Source: JAVDCA01 sp963819385 | GTDB taxonomy: Bacteria > Pseudomonadota > Alphaproteobacteria > Rhizobiales > Xanthobacteraceae | Assembly (NCBI GenBank): GCA_963819385.1 | Contig: CAWFVV010000002.1 | Location: 434,001-498,000 of the forward strand | DNA length: 64,000 nt | Direction of reading: 5' to 3' | Shown here: positions 9,259-17,981 of the stretch, one piece after another | Layout: each line of letters begins with the position of its first letter | Numbering within the stretch: position 1 is the first letter of the stretch | The notes under the pieces: model-generated | What the model was told of the DNA's origin: nothing | What the model saw: the letters and a program-made list of their open reading frames with translations, nothing else | Databases searched by the model: none | Made by a program: the position numbers and the translations under genes

Positions 9259-9365
9259 TGCCTGTCCGGCAGGCGGCGCCGCCCGCGCGGTGGGTTCGCA
9301 TCGTCGGCAGTTATGGTAAACGAAACGTTAAGATTTGGGGCAGCGGCCCCCGGACGGAGGAAGAC

Positions 9366-9863
9366 ATGTCGAACACCGCGTCGAGCGCAAATGCCGTCCG
9401 CCACAAGCGCGGCGGGCTCTATTTCGAGGATTTCGTCGTCGGCGAGCTGGTCGAGCACCGCTACACGCGCACGGTCACGCAGATGGACAACATGCTGTTC
9501 TCCAACATGACGCTCAACCCGCAGCCGCTGCACATCGACCGGCACTTCTGCGAGCAGGAGACCGAGTGGGGCCAGCCGCTGATGAACTCGCTGTTCACGC
9601 TCGGGCTGATGATCGGCATCCAGGTGTCCGACATGACGGTCGGCACCACGATCGCCAACCTGGGCATGACCGACGTCAGATTCCCGCACCCGCTGTTCGA
9701 GGGCGACACGGTCCACTGCACCACCGAGGTGCTCGCCAAGCGCGAGTCGAAGTCGCGCCCGGGCGCCGGCATCGTCGAATTCCACCACCGCGCCTATAAC
9801 CAGGACGACAAGCTGGTCGCCGAGTGCAAGCGCAACGCGTTCATGCGCATGCGGCCGAAGTAA
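9366..9863 (+). CDS. MaoC family (hot-dog fold) acyl-CoA dehydratase
   Basis: The 165-residue product has the single hot-dog domain of MaoC hydratases: GLYFEDFVVGELVEHRYTR, the catalytic-region NPQPLHID, and the GDTV strand with FHHRAYNQDD. The NPQPLH segment is the form seen in mesaconyl-CoA hydratase-like MaoC proteins. The ATG at 9366 follows a strong ggaggaagac site. It is separated by 5 bp from a CitE-like lyase gene, so the pair is co-transcribed and probably acts on the same C4/C5 acyl-CoA (hydration then C-C cleavage). The exact substrate is inferred from that pairing. Confidence 0.85.
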   Translation: MSNTASSANAVRHKRGGLYFEDFVVGELVEHRYTRTVTQMDNMLFSNMTLNPQPLHIDRHFCEQETEWGQPLMNSLFTLGLMIGIQVSDMTVGTTIANLGMTDVRFPHPLFEGDTVHCTTEVLAKRESKSRPGAGIVEFHHRAYNQDDKLVAECKRNAFMRMRPK

Positions 9864-9868
9864 CTCTA

Positions 9869-10759
9869 ATGCGCTCGTTCCTGTTCGTGCCCGCCGATAG
9901 CGCGCGCAAGCTCGACAAGGGCATGGCGAGCGGTGCCGATGCGCTGATCGTCGATCTCGAGGATTCGATCGCGCCGGAACGCAAGGGGGAGGCGCGCAAA
10001 TCCGCGGTCGCATTTCTCAAAGAGACCATCGGCCAGGCCTCGCGGCCGCGCCTGATCGTGCGGGTCAACAGCATCGCGACCGGCCTGATCGACGACGATC
10101 TCGACGCCGTGGTGCCGGCCAAGCCGGACGCGATCCTGCTGCCCAAGGCGGAGGGCGGCGCCGCCGTCACGCATGCGGACGCCAAGATCGCGACGCGCGA
10201 GGCGATCGGCGGCCTGCCCGACGGCCACGTCAAGATCATCGCGCTCGCGACCGAGACCGCGCAGGCGCTGTTTCTCGCCGGCACCTATCGCGGATCGAGC
10301 GCGCGGCTCACCGGCCTGACCTGGGGTGCGGAGGACCTTTCGGCCGAGCTCGGCGCCGAGGCGAACCGCGACGCCGACGGCCGCTTTCTCGACCCCTATC
10401 GGCTCGCGCGCGTGCTCTGCCTCGCGGGCGCCGCCAATGCCGAGGTCCCGGCGATCGACACCGTCTATGTCGACTTCCGCAACGACGCCGGGCTGCGGCG
10501 CGAATGCGAGGAGGCGCGACGTGACGGGTTCTCGGCCAAGATGGCGATCCATCCCGCGCAGGTCGCGATCATCAACGACGTGTTCACGCCCAAGCCCGAC
10601 GCGATCGCCCGTGCCCAGGCGATCGTCGCGGCCTTCGCGGCGGCGCCCGGCGCCGGCACCATCGGCATCGGTGGCGTGATGTATGACCGCCCGCATCTCG
10701 CGCGGGCGAAACGGCTGCTGGCGCAGGTGCAGGCGGACGAGGCGAAGCGCGTGCGCTGA
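9869..10759 (+). CDS. HpcH/HpaI aldolase / CitE-like CoA-ester lyase
   Basis: This 296-residue TIM-barrel protein carries the CitE family marks: RSFLFVPADSARKL at the start, the metal-binding VDLEDSIAPERK, the ILLPKAEGG strand, GAEDLSAELG and KMAIHPAQV near the C-terminus. Such enzymes cleave or thioester-process malyl- or citramalyl-CoA-type substrates. The start ATG at 9869 lies 5 bp after the MaoC stop, so translation is likely coupled. A role in a methylaspartate/citramalate-type or itaconate-type route is inferred from the neighbour only. Confidence 0.85.
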   Translation: MRSFLFVPADSARKLDKGMASGADALIVDLEDSIAPERKGEARKSAVAFLKETIGQASRPRLIVRVNSIATGLIDDDLDAVVPAKPDAILLPKAEGGAAVTHADAKIATREAIGGLPDGHVKIIALATETAQALFLAGTYRGSSARLTGLTWGAEDLSAELGAEANRDADGRFLDPYRLARVLCLAGAANAEVPAIDTVYVDFRNDAGLRRECEEARRDGFSAKMAIHPAQVAIINDVFTPKPDAIARAQAIVAAFAAAPGAGTIGIGGVMYDRPHLARAKRLLAQVQADEAKRVR

Positions 10760-11094
10760 CAATCAACACGTCATGGCTCGGCATAGCCGCGCAGCGTCAT
10801 CCCGCTCGCGTCGTCTCAGCAGCAGACACCCTTCTGCTTACGCGCTTTTTTCAGCAACTCGAGCTGTTGCACCGTCGATTGGTGAGATCGTCGCCCGCCG
10901 CCAGTCCCGCGCCTGGCAAATCGGGTGGGATTGGCGGCCGCTTTCACCGAGACGGTCGTTGTCGGAAGCGTGGCTGGTGACTCGTCAGCCAGCCCGTACG
11001 CCACTCCCTGAGTTGGAAAGACTTGGGCTCCCTTCCGCGGCACCGAAGCCATTCTCGCTTGCGCCGGGCGCAACGCGCAAGAGGCCCGAAGGTC
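10760..11094. other. Intergenic region, no supported gene
   Basis: This 335-bp gap lies between the convergent CitE-like and hisI genes. A minus-strand 85-codon frame (10816-11073) is open here but shows no domain, no signal peptide and no good ribosome site, so it is not called. No RNA gene or clear terminator was seen. Confidence 0.4.
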
Positions 11095-11577
11095 TCAAGT
11101 CTTCGGCGGCTCCTCGTCCTCCTCGCCGTAAACCTTCGCGGGATCAAACACCTTCTCGCCGTTGCGGAAGTCCAGGATGAGCCGGCGCAGGTCGGTCTGC
11201 TTGAGCGGGACGGCCCGATAGAAGCAGCTCATGCGGCCGGTGTGGCAGGCGCCGGCGCCGATCTGCTCGACGCGCAGCCACAGCGCGTCCTGGTCGCAGT
11301 CGACCCGCATCTCGATGATGCGCTGGACGTGGCCCGAGGTCTCGCCCTTCTTCCACAGCTTGTCGCGCGAGCGGCTGTAGAACCAGGCCTCGCCGCTCTG
11401 GATGGTCTTCGCCAGCGCCTCGGCGTTCATGTACGCGACCATCAGCACCTCGGCCGACCACCCATCGGTGACGACGCAGGTGATGAGGCCGTCGTCGTCG
11501 AACTTCGGCGCGAACAGGCGGCCCTCCTCGACCTGCTCGGTCGTGGCGCGCGGTGCGAAGATCGAGGTTTCCGGCAC
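11095..11577 (-). CDS. hisI: Phosphoribosyl-AMP cyclohydrolase
   Basis: HisI opens the purine ring of phosphoribosyl-AMP in step three of histidine synthesis. Signatures: LMVAYMNAEAL, the SRSRDKLWKKGETSGHVQ core and the zinc/magnesium ligands in MRVDCDQDA and GACHTGRMSCFYR. I chose a GTG at 11577 ('aggag' 4 bp upstream), giving 160 residues near the family's usual length. The frame stays open to an ATG at 11697, which would add 40 proline/alanine-rich residues and has no ribosome site. There is no separate HisE domain. The other his genes are not adjacent. Confidence 0.9.
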   Translation of the reverse strand: MPETSIFAPRATTEQVEEGRLFAPKFDDDGLITCVVTDGWSAEVLMVAYMNAEALAKTIQSGEAWFYSRSRDKLWKKGETSGHVQRIIEMRVDCDQDALWLRVEQIGAGACHTGRMSCFYRAVPLKQTDLRRLILDFRNGEKVFDPAKVYGEEDEEPPKT

Positions 11578-11712
11578 GGTGCTCCTGGGGGCTTGGGACT
11601 CAGTGGGCGACGTTTCGACCGCGGGCGGCATCTCGGCCGCGGACGGCGGCTCGCGCCCGAGCATACGACCGAACAGAAATCCCGCGCGCGTGGCCATTCG
11701 ATCCGACTGCGC

Positions 11713-11754
11713 CTGGAGCGTATTCCGTTCCTACGGAGTCGGAATACGCTCCAG
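11713..11754. repeat. Perfect 15-bp hairpin between folE and hisI
   Basis: ctggagcgtattccg (11713-11727) and its exact complement (11740-11754) flank a 12-nt loop. On the plus strand it is followed by 'atttt'; on the minus strand, the direction of both flanking genes, no T-run follows. It could be a dispersed palindrome or a processing/termination hairpin between the two genes. Confidence 0.6.
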
Positions 11755-11840
11755 ATTTTCTCGTTTGCGCATGTTCTTCTCGGCCAACCGGTGTCCACTT
11801 CGCCGGAACATGCGCTGGCAGCCGGCACGCACCCGACGGT

Positions 11841-12494
11841 TCAGCGCGTCGGGCTGCGCACCAGCGTGATGAAACGTGCCTGCTCGGCCGGATCGTCGCG
11901 GAACAGGCCGGTGAACTGGCTCGTGATGGTGCGCGCGCCGGGCTTCTCGGCGCCGCGCAGCGACATGCAGGTATGCTCGGCCTCGAGCATGACGGCGACG
12001 CCGCGGGGCTTGAGCACCTCGTCGATCGCCGTGATGACCTGCGAGTTGAGGTGCTCCTGCGTCTGCATGCGGCGCGCGTAAACATCGATCAGGCGCGCGA
12101 TCTTGGAGAGGCCGACCACGCGCTCGACCGGCAGGTAGGCGACATGGGCGCGGCCGACGAACGGCATGATGTGGTGCTCGCAGTGCGAATAGAACGGGAT
12201 GTCGCGCACCAGCACGAGGTCGTCATAGGTGCCGATCTCGGAGAACGTGCGGTCGAGCACGTCGACCGGCGACGCATGGTAGCCGCCGAACAGCTCGTCA
12301 TAGGCCGCGACCACGCGGCGCGGCGTGTCGACGAGGCCCTCGCGCGCCGGATCGTCACCCGCGTAGGCGATCAGGGTGCGCACGGCGGCTTCCGCCTCGG
12401 AGCGGCTCGGGCGCCGCCCAGCCGGCTGCGTGTCGGCGCGCAGATCCGCAGGCAAACTCGCGGTGTCGTGCTTCTTGTCGGTTACAGCGTCCAT
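11841..12494 (-). CDS. folE: GTP cyclohydrolase I
   Basis: The 217-residue enzyme converts GTP to dihydroneopterin triphosphate, the first step of folate/pterin synthesis. Family motifs are present: REGLVDTPRRVVAAYDELF, the zinc-site FYSHCEHHIMPF, RAHVAYLP, GLSKIARL and EHTCMSLRG. The 30-residue N-terminal leader is variable and disordered, as usual. The ATG at 12494 begins MDAVTDKK; an in-frame start at 12587 would add a basic leader and is less likely. hisI lies downstream in the same orientation, 264 bp away, with a hairpin between. Confidence 0.95.
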   Translation of the reverse strand: MDAVTDKKHDTASLPADLRADTQPAGRRPSRSEAEAAVRTLIAYAGDDPAREGLVDTPRRVVAAYDELFGGYHASPVDVLDRTFSEIGTYDDLVLVRDIPFYSHCEHHIMPFVGRAHVAYLPVERVVGLSKIARLIDVYARRMQTQEHLNSQVITAIDEVLKPRGVAVMLEAEHTCMSLRGAEKPGARTITSQFTGLFRDDPAEQARFITLVRSPTR

Positions 12495-12770
12495 AGACCG
12501 TCGCTCCGTTCGACCGGAACCATGGGAGAGGGGCTCCGGAGGTGTCACCGGGCGCGTCCTCGCGCCTCGCTTGAGTAAAAACACCATATGGCAGGCGAGA
12601 TGTTCAATTTACCACGATGCCATATGCGCAGTGCGCATGGCGCGCCGGGAGGCGCGCTGCGATCCCCGTCGAAAGGCCTTTCCGCCCCCGTCGCCGGACC
12701 CCTATATAATTCCCCACGGCGCGCCAACAATCAACACCTCACGGGGCTGCCCGGGACCTTGCGACTGCCC

Positions 12771-13226
12771 ATGCTGAACGACGTTTATAACCGCCGAATC
12801 CTGGAGTTAGCCGGGAATATTCCGCGCCTGGGCCGCCTCGCCTCGCCCGACGCAAGCGCGACCGCCCATTCAAAATTGTGCGGCTCGACCGTCACGGTCG
12901 ACCTCACGATGGAGGGCGACACCGTCACCGACTTCGCCCACGAGGTTAAGGCCTGCGCGCTCGGGCAAGCCTCGTCCTCGATCATGGCGAGCCACGTGGT
13001 GGGCGCGAAGGCGGACGAATTGCGGGCGCTGCGCGAGAAGGTGCGCAAGATGCTGAAGGAGAACGGCAGCCCGCCGGCGGACGAGCGCTGGGCCGACATC
13101 GCGGTCCTCGAGCCGGTGCGCGACTACAAGGCGCGCCATGCCTCGACGCTGCTGACCTTCGACGCCGTGGTTTCGGCCATCGACCAGATCGAGCAGAAGC
13201 GCAGCGCGACGGCGCCGGCGAGCTGA
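12771..13226 (+). CDS. NifU/IscU-type iron-sulfur scaffold protein
   Basis: The 151-residue product matches the U-type Fe-S scaffold fold: YNRRILELAGNIPR at the start, first cysteine in KLCGSTVTVD, second in VKACALGQASSSIM. The third scaffold cysteine found in SufU/IscU is replaced (RHASTLL near residue 131), so it may be a non-canonical scaffold or repair protein. The ATG at 12771 begins the conserved LNDVYN helix. A possible promoter ('tatataat' at 12702-12709) lies about 60 bp upstream, in the gap that separates it from the divergent folE. Confidence 0.85.
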   Translation: MLNDVYNRRILELAGNIPRLGRLASPDASATAHSKLCGSTVTVDLTMEGDTVTDFAHEVKACALGQASSSIMASHVVGAKADELRALREKVRKMLKENGSPPADERWADIAVLEPVRDYKARHASTLLTFDAVVSAIDQIEQKRSATAPAS

Positions 13227-13233
13227 GCCACTA

Positions 13234-13362
13234 CGTCATGGCCGGGCATGGCGGTTCGAAGAACGGCGTCGCTTCGCTCGCCTATGTTCCGGCCATCCAC
13301 GTCTTGCTTGCTGAGTTAGCGCCACAAAGACGTGGATGCCCGCGACGAGCGCGGGCATGACG
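13234..13362. repeat. Interspersed inverted repeat with 'ccacgtctt' core
   Basis: 'cgtcatggccgggc' (from 13234) and 'gcgggcatgacg' (to 13362) form outer arms; 'ccatccacgtctt' and 'aagacgtggatg' form inner arms. This belongs to the same family as the fragment at 584-719. It lies between convergent genes. Confidence 0.65.
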
Positions 13363-13386
13363 TGACAACGTGTGAAGATGCTTGCT

Positions 13387-14707
13387 TTAACGCCCCGGCA
13401 CCGCTTGGTCGCGCGGCGCCGTGAGCTCGGCGCGCGTCTCCAGCCGCGGCTGCGTCGCGCACGACGCCGCAAGCTGCGGCAGCGCCTGGGCGAAGCCCGT
13501 ATTGCCGATGCGGATGGTGGTGCCGGGTGCGCTGCCGGTGACAGTGACGGTGCGCAGCGTGATCGAGTTCGCTCCCCGCGTCGGCGAACGAGCGCACCAG
13601 GCCGGCCGCGATGGCGCCGTTCGCGAGCGTCTCGAGCTGGCGCGGCGCCGCATGCAGCCGGGACAACACGACGTCGAGCGGCTCGGTCTTGCCCTCGATC
13701 CACAGATCGACGCGCTTGACCGCGGCCGCGTCGCGATCGTCCGGCGACAGCCGCGTCTCCGCATAGGTCACCACATAGGTGCCCGCCGTCGGCCCGCACG
13801 TCAGCGCGACCTCGAAGGCGCCGACCTTGTCGCCCTCGACCGTGAGCGGATGGCGGCGCACCAGGGCGGCGCTGCCGTCGCGCTGCGCGATCACCCAGCC
13901 GCGCGGATTGATCTCGCTGCGCGCGCCGTCGCTCACCGGCATGACCGCGGCCGGCGCGCTGGCGCCCGAGGACGCCACCGCCGGCGTCGGCGGGCTGGCC
14001 TTGTCCTGGCTGGTGTCGAGCCGCGTGCGGCGCAATTCGTCGCGCGACAGGAGCCGCATCGGCTCCCACGGCGGGATGCGCAGGGCTACTTCCAGGAGCT
14101 CGGCGCCGCCCCCCATGTCGAGGGTGTATTGCACGAGCCGGCCGATGTCGCGCTGCACCAGCACGAGATCCTCGGCCGAATAGCTCGCGGCCGCGGCGTC
14201 GTCGCGGCGGTCGCCCAGCCAGATCTGGTGGACGAGCACGCGCGCCTCCGGCGGGATGTAGCGCTTGACGCCGCCGAGCAGCACGAACGGGCACATCGAC
14301 TGGCATTCGGCGCGCGGCCACACCCAGGCGCGACGGGGCGTGCCGCCGCGCAGGGTCTGCTCGCGCACGCGGCCCACCGTGGTGGTGAGGCCGAGGCCGC
14401 GAATCGCGCGGCCGAGCGCGATCGCGCCGAGCACCGAGCCGCCCTTGGAATCGAGCACGACGGTCGCACCGCGCACATTGTGGCCGCGCACGAATTCGTC
14501 GAAGTCGCGCGGAGTGTCCGCCGTGATCATGCCGCTCGCCGAGATCAGCAGCCGGCAGTTCGTGCCGCACGCGTCGCCAGGCCCTTCCTGATGGAGCGCA
14601 AAGCGCATCGGCAGGGTCGACAAGTCTTCCGGCTGCCGGGGCGCGCCGGACAGGACAGAGAGCGAGCACACGGCGAGCGCGAGCCCGCCGCAGATGGAAC
14701 GGAACAT
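13387..14707 (-). CDS. Secreted ClpP/crotonase-fold protein, paralogue 1 (one apparent frameshift)
   Basis: A signal peptide (residues 1-21) precedes a COG3904-like domain with a ClpP/SppA-like pattern: VVLDSKGGSVLGAIALGR (oxyanion-type glycines), then CQSMCPFVLLGG holding a candidate serine nucleophile, and VLVHQIWLG with a candidate histidine. Residues after about 270 form a beta-rich C-terminal domain. One extra base near 13573 breaks the frame; correcting it continues as ANSITLRTVTVTGSAPG to the stop at 13387. It is related to the proteins at 17982 and 19579. Start is the ATG at 14707. The enzyme activity is inferred from the fold, not proven. Confidence 0.7.
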
Positions 14708-15001
14708 GCGAAAACCCCGTGCAGCGGCGGCGCTCCCCACCGCGGCTTGTCCGGACGACGGCGTCCGGGTGCGGTGCTTGGGTCTCGTGCGAGAGCGTCG
14801 CAACTTCAGTTGCGGATTGTTACTCAGCGAGTCCAACGGCGGCTAGTGCAATCGCGCAACACGCCGCCAGCGTTCGCCGCGCTTTTGTGGGTAATCTTGA
14901 CGAAACCCGGTATGCCGGAACCCGAGGACGTCGCGCCCCGGCGGCCGGCCGGCTTTGGCCCGCTGTTGGAAAGCTCTATCCTGAGCCATTCCGGCTAAAC
15001 C

Positions 15002-15352
15002 ATGACAAGGATCAAAATCACGATCTTGACGCCGATCTTCCTTGCGCCGCGCCGCGCCGCCCGCGCCCTGGTGCGCCTTTATCGCGTGACCCTGTCGCCG
15101 CTCATCGGGTTCCATTGCCGGCATGCGCCGACCTGCTCGCAATATGCCGACGAGGCGCTCGCGCGATTCGGCCTATGGGCGGGCGGCTGGATGACGCTCG
15201 CCCGGCTCATGCGCTGCCAGCCATGGGGGACATCCGGGCTCGATTTCGTGCCGGGCGACCTGCCCGCGCGGGCGCGCTGGTATCTGCCCTGGCGCTATGG
15301 ACAGTGGCGAGGCGTGAACCAAGTTCCCGCCTCGCCACACCCCTCCCCTTAA
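15002..15352 (+). CDS. yidD: YidD membrane protein insertion efficiency factor
   Basis: This 116-residue protein has the YidD signature: RLYRVTLSPLIGFHCRHAPTC then SQYADEALARFG, with the three conserved cysteines, and GW...RLMRCQPWG. YidD is a small peripheral inner-membrane factor that helps YidC/Sec insertion. It is usually next to rnpA and yidC, but here it stands alone between two secreted-protein genes. Start is the ATG at 15002. Confidence 0.9.
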   Translation: MTRIKITILTPIFLAPRRAARALVRLYRVTLSPLIGFHCRHAPTCSQYADEALARFGLWAGGWMTLARLMRCQPWGTSGLDFVPGDLPARARWYLPWRYGQWRGVNQVPASPHPSP

Positions 15353-15428
15353 CCGGCGAATCGACGAATCACCTGCTCTATTTCTACGTGGCAATTCCGG
15401 CAAATCGAAGCAGTCCGTGCATCCCGGC

Positions 15429-16361
15429 TCAAGGATTCGCGCTCGGCAGCGCCGCGAGCCGCGCGGCGGCATCGTGCGATCCGTAGCCGGCTGCCTTTTC
15501 GTACCAGGCGCGCGCCTGCGCGACGTCCGGCCTGAAGCCGACCACGTGCAGTTCCCCGAGCACGGCCGGATCGTAGGTCGCGCCCAGCGATAGCGCGGCG
15601 CGCGGATCGTGCGCCGCGGCCGCGCGGCCGAGAATCAGGCGGGCAGCCGCGATGTCGCCCTGCGCCAGATAGTCCTCGCCACGCTTGACCAGCCGGTCGA
15701 CCTCGCCGGCATCGAGCGCCCAGCGATCGGCCGGCGCGGGCGCGGCCGGTGCAGCCGTGGCGGCGGGTGCGGCCGCGGCGGCGCGCACCGAGACGGTCGC
15801 GACCGTCGTGGCCGGCCGGGGCGTGGCGGCCGGTGGGGCGGCCGCCAATGTCATGGTCACGGGCGCGGGCGGGGCGACCGGCGCGGCGGTCTCGCTTGCG
15901 ACCGACGTGCCGACCCGGAAGGGCAGCGGAATGACGCCGAGCAACAGCAGTGCCGCGACCGCAGCCGCACAGCCGGCAACGATCAGGCGCGCGACCATGC
16001 CGAGCGCGACCCCGACCGGATCGCGCGTCGGGCTGGCAACCAGCGGCTTGGGATCGGGCGCATGGCGCTGCAGGAGCCGCTTGAGCACCTCGTCCTCGGC
16101 GAGCAGCTCGGGCCCGGTCGGACGCCGCGCCGCCGCATGGGCGGGCGCAGGCGTTGGCGTGCGGGCGGGCGCGTCGACCGGCGTGAGCTGCGGCGCGGCC
16201 GGCAGGCGCAGCGGCACGACCTTGCGGGCGGCGCCCGAAGAGGGGCCGGACGCGTCGCGCGCCCACTTCGGCGCATAGGCCGACGGCTCGCCGTCCGCGT
16301 CGGCCCGCTCACTCGCGGTCGCGGCAGGTCCTTTCGAGAGACTGCCGTTCGAGAGACTCAT
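15429..16361 (-). CDS. Single-pass membrane protein with Sel1-like C-terminus
   Basis: The 310-residue product has a cytoplasmic proline/alanine-rich N-terminus, one membrane helix at about residues 121-145, a long alanine/proline linker and a C-terminal region with helical-repeat character (GEDYLAQGDIAAARLILGRAA, then DVAQARAWYEKAAGYGSHDAAARL) resembling Sel1/TPR repeats. It likely anchors a periplasmic protein-binding module. Start is the ATG at 16361. It is 92 bp downstream of the TAXI gene in the same orientation, so they could form an operon. No specific function is known. Confidence 0.65.
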   Translation of the reverse strand: MSLSNGSLSKGPAATASERADADGEPSAYAPKWARDASGPSSGAARKVVPLRLPAAPQLTPVDAPARTPTPAPAHAAARRPTGPELLAEDEVLKRLLQRHAPDPKPLVASPTRDPVGVALGMVARLIVAGCAAAVAALLLLGVIPLPFRVGTSVASETAAPVAPPAPVTMTLAAAPPAATPRPATTVATVSVRAAAAAPAATAAPAAPAPADRWALDAGEVDRLVKRGEDYLAQGDIAAARLILGRAAAAHDPRAALSLGATYDPAVLGELHVVGFRPDVAQARAWYEKAAGYGSHDAAARLAALPSANP

Positions 16362-16453
16362 GACATCCTCCTCTTCACGGATGCTCTGGCAACTCTGCCC
16401 TGTGCCTCTCCCCCAAATTCCCAACCTTGCCTATCTCGACGCCCATCTCGGTC

Positions 16454-17674
16454 TCAGCGACGCGCACGCGCCTCGCTCCATTTCACGAAATCGCGAAACA
16501 GCTTCTCGCGCGCATCGGTCGACGCCGGCGATCCGCCGTGGGCGCGCACGAACTGCTCGAATTGGTCGCGCTGCTTCACCTCGAGCTCGCGGTGATGGTC
16601 CAGCCAATCCTGCGCTGCCGCAAAGCGGGTCCAGCCCGGCAGCGTCGCTCCGAGATTGACCTCGCGCCATTTCGGATGGCGCGGCGATGCCTGCAGCTGC
16701 GCGATCCGCGCGAAGAAGGCGCCGACGAACTTGTCGATCTTGGCGTAGTGATCGCTGTCCTTCGGCCAGTTGTAGGCGATAAGGACGGTGCCGACCGCCA
16801 GCGTTTCGACCTCGCGGCCGGGCGCGATCAGGCCCGGATAGTCTTCGCTGGTGAGCGTCGCGGGAAGGAAATCGTCGCGCAGCGGCTTGGCGAAGGGCAC
16901 CGGCAGCACGCGCAGGCCGCTCGCGACGCCCGCGACCGCCGGAACCGGCTTGCCGCCGATCAGCACCACGGCGTCGATCTCGCCCGCCTCGAGGCGCCTT
17001 ATCGCCTCGGCGCCCGCGAGATTGACCTCGTGCACCGCGATGCCGAGGTGGTCGAGCACGTCATGGCCGATGAGCTGCGTGCCGCTGCCCGGCTCGCCGA
17101 GGCTGACGGTGCGGCCGTTGAGATCTCCGATCGCCGTGAGCCCCGAGTCGGCGCGCACCAGGAGGTGCACCTCCTCGTTGAACAGCTTGGCGAGGTAGAC
17201 GATCTTGTCGTCGAGCGTGCCGATCTCGCGGCTCGCCTGCAGGCGCGCGAGCAGGTTGGTCTGCGTGATGCCGAGATCGATACCCTTGAGGAAGCGCACG
17301 TCGCGGATGTTGCGGCCGCCGCCCGCGCCCACCACCGGCAGGATGCGCAGGTTGTCGTCGAGCACGTCGGCGAGATCCTGCGTGACCGCAAGATCGGTCG
17401 AGCCGAGGCCGCCCGCGATGATCGCGACCGTGTTGTTGTTGAGGCGCTCGCTCAGGCCCGCCTGCGCATTATCGTCGTGGCGCTCGCGACTGTGCCGCGC
17501 GACCTTATGCGGATGCGCTTTGGCGGCACGCGCCGGCTGGTTTGGCGCGGCTTTCGTCGCTGCCGGCTCGGCCAGCGCGGCGGCGCCCAAGGTCGTCACC
17601 GCGGCCGCGCACAGAACGAGGCAACCGCGATGGAGAAAATCGCACCAGTTGGTCGGTCGCGCGCCCCCACCCAT
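16454..17674 (-). CDS. TAXI family TRAP transporter solute-binding protein
   Basis: A hydrophobic leader (about residues 12-36) is followed by a basic linker and a 300-residue TAXI-type periplasmic binding domain: DDNLRILPVVGAGGGRNIRDVRFLKGID, LGITQTN, LTAIGDLNGRTVSLGEPGSGT and the C-terminal helices. TAXI proteins deliver organic acids or amino acids to fused DctQM permeases; no permease gene is nearby. The ATG at 17674 has 'ggggga' about 7 bp upstream and is preferred over ATGs at 17680 and 17743. Confidence 0.85.
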   Translation of the reverse strand: MGGGARPTNWCDFLHRGCLVLCAAAVTTLGAAALAEPAATKAAPNQPARAAKAHPHKVARHSRERHDDNAQAGLSERLNNNTVAIIAGGLGSTDLAVTQDLADVLDDNLRILPVVGAGGGRNIRDVRFLKGIDLGITQTNLLARLQASREIGTLDDKIVYLAKLFNEEVHLLVRADSGLTAIGDLNGRTVSLGEPGSGTQLIGHDVLDHLGIAVHEVNLAGAEAIRRLEAGEIDAVVLIGGKPVPAVAGVASGLRVLPVPFAKPLRDDFLPATLTSEDYPGLIAPGREVETLAVGTVLIAYNWPKDSDHYAKIDKFVGAFFARIAQLQASPRHPKWREVNLGATLPGWTRFAAAQDWLDHHRELEVKQRDQFEQFVRAHGGSPASTDAREKLFRDFVKWSEARARR

Positions 17675-17981
17675 GAGCATTCCCCCGGGCATTTCCAGTC
17701 GAGGCAAGCCGGAACCCGCGCCCGCGGCATTCCGGCATCGCACTCATCGAACGGCCTGATCTGGCACGGCGCGCCGAGCGCGCCCCTCGCACGCATGGGA
17801 CAAGTTTTAATCCTTGGCAGGCAATTTGACCGGAGTGCGGCCGTGCTTGGGCATTTTTGCCTAGATTGGGCGCGCGCGTGCGGCCAGCGGTATCATTCGA
17901 TGGCAACAGGTCGCGGCGGCGCACCCGAGCCGTCAACGCAAGAGCCGCTCGGTGGTGCGATGTTGCAGGCGACGCGCGCCG
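17675..17981. other. Intergenic region, nothing recognisable
   Basis: About 307 bp separate the TAXI gene start from the stop of the next gene on the same strand. Both strands were read; no conserved frame, hairpin with T-run or repeat element stood out. The TAXI promoter must lie here. Confidence 0.4.

Noticed and set aside
10816..11073. 85-codon minus-strand frame in the CitE-hisI gap
   Set aside because: It starts and ends plausibly but has no domain, no ribosome site and no conserved pattern; left as intergenic.
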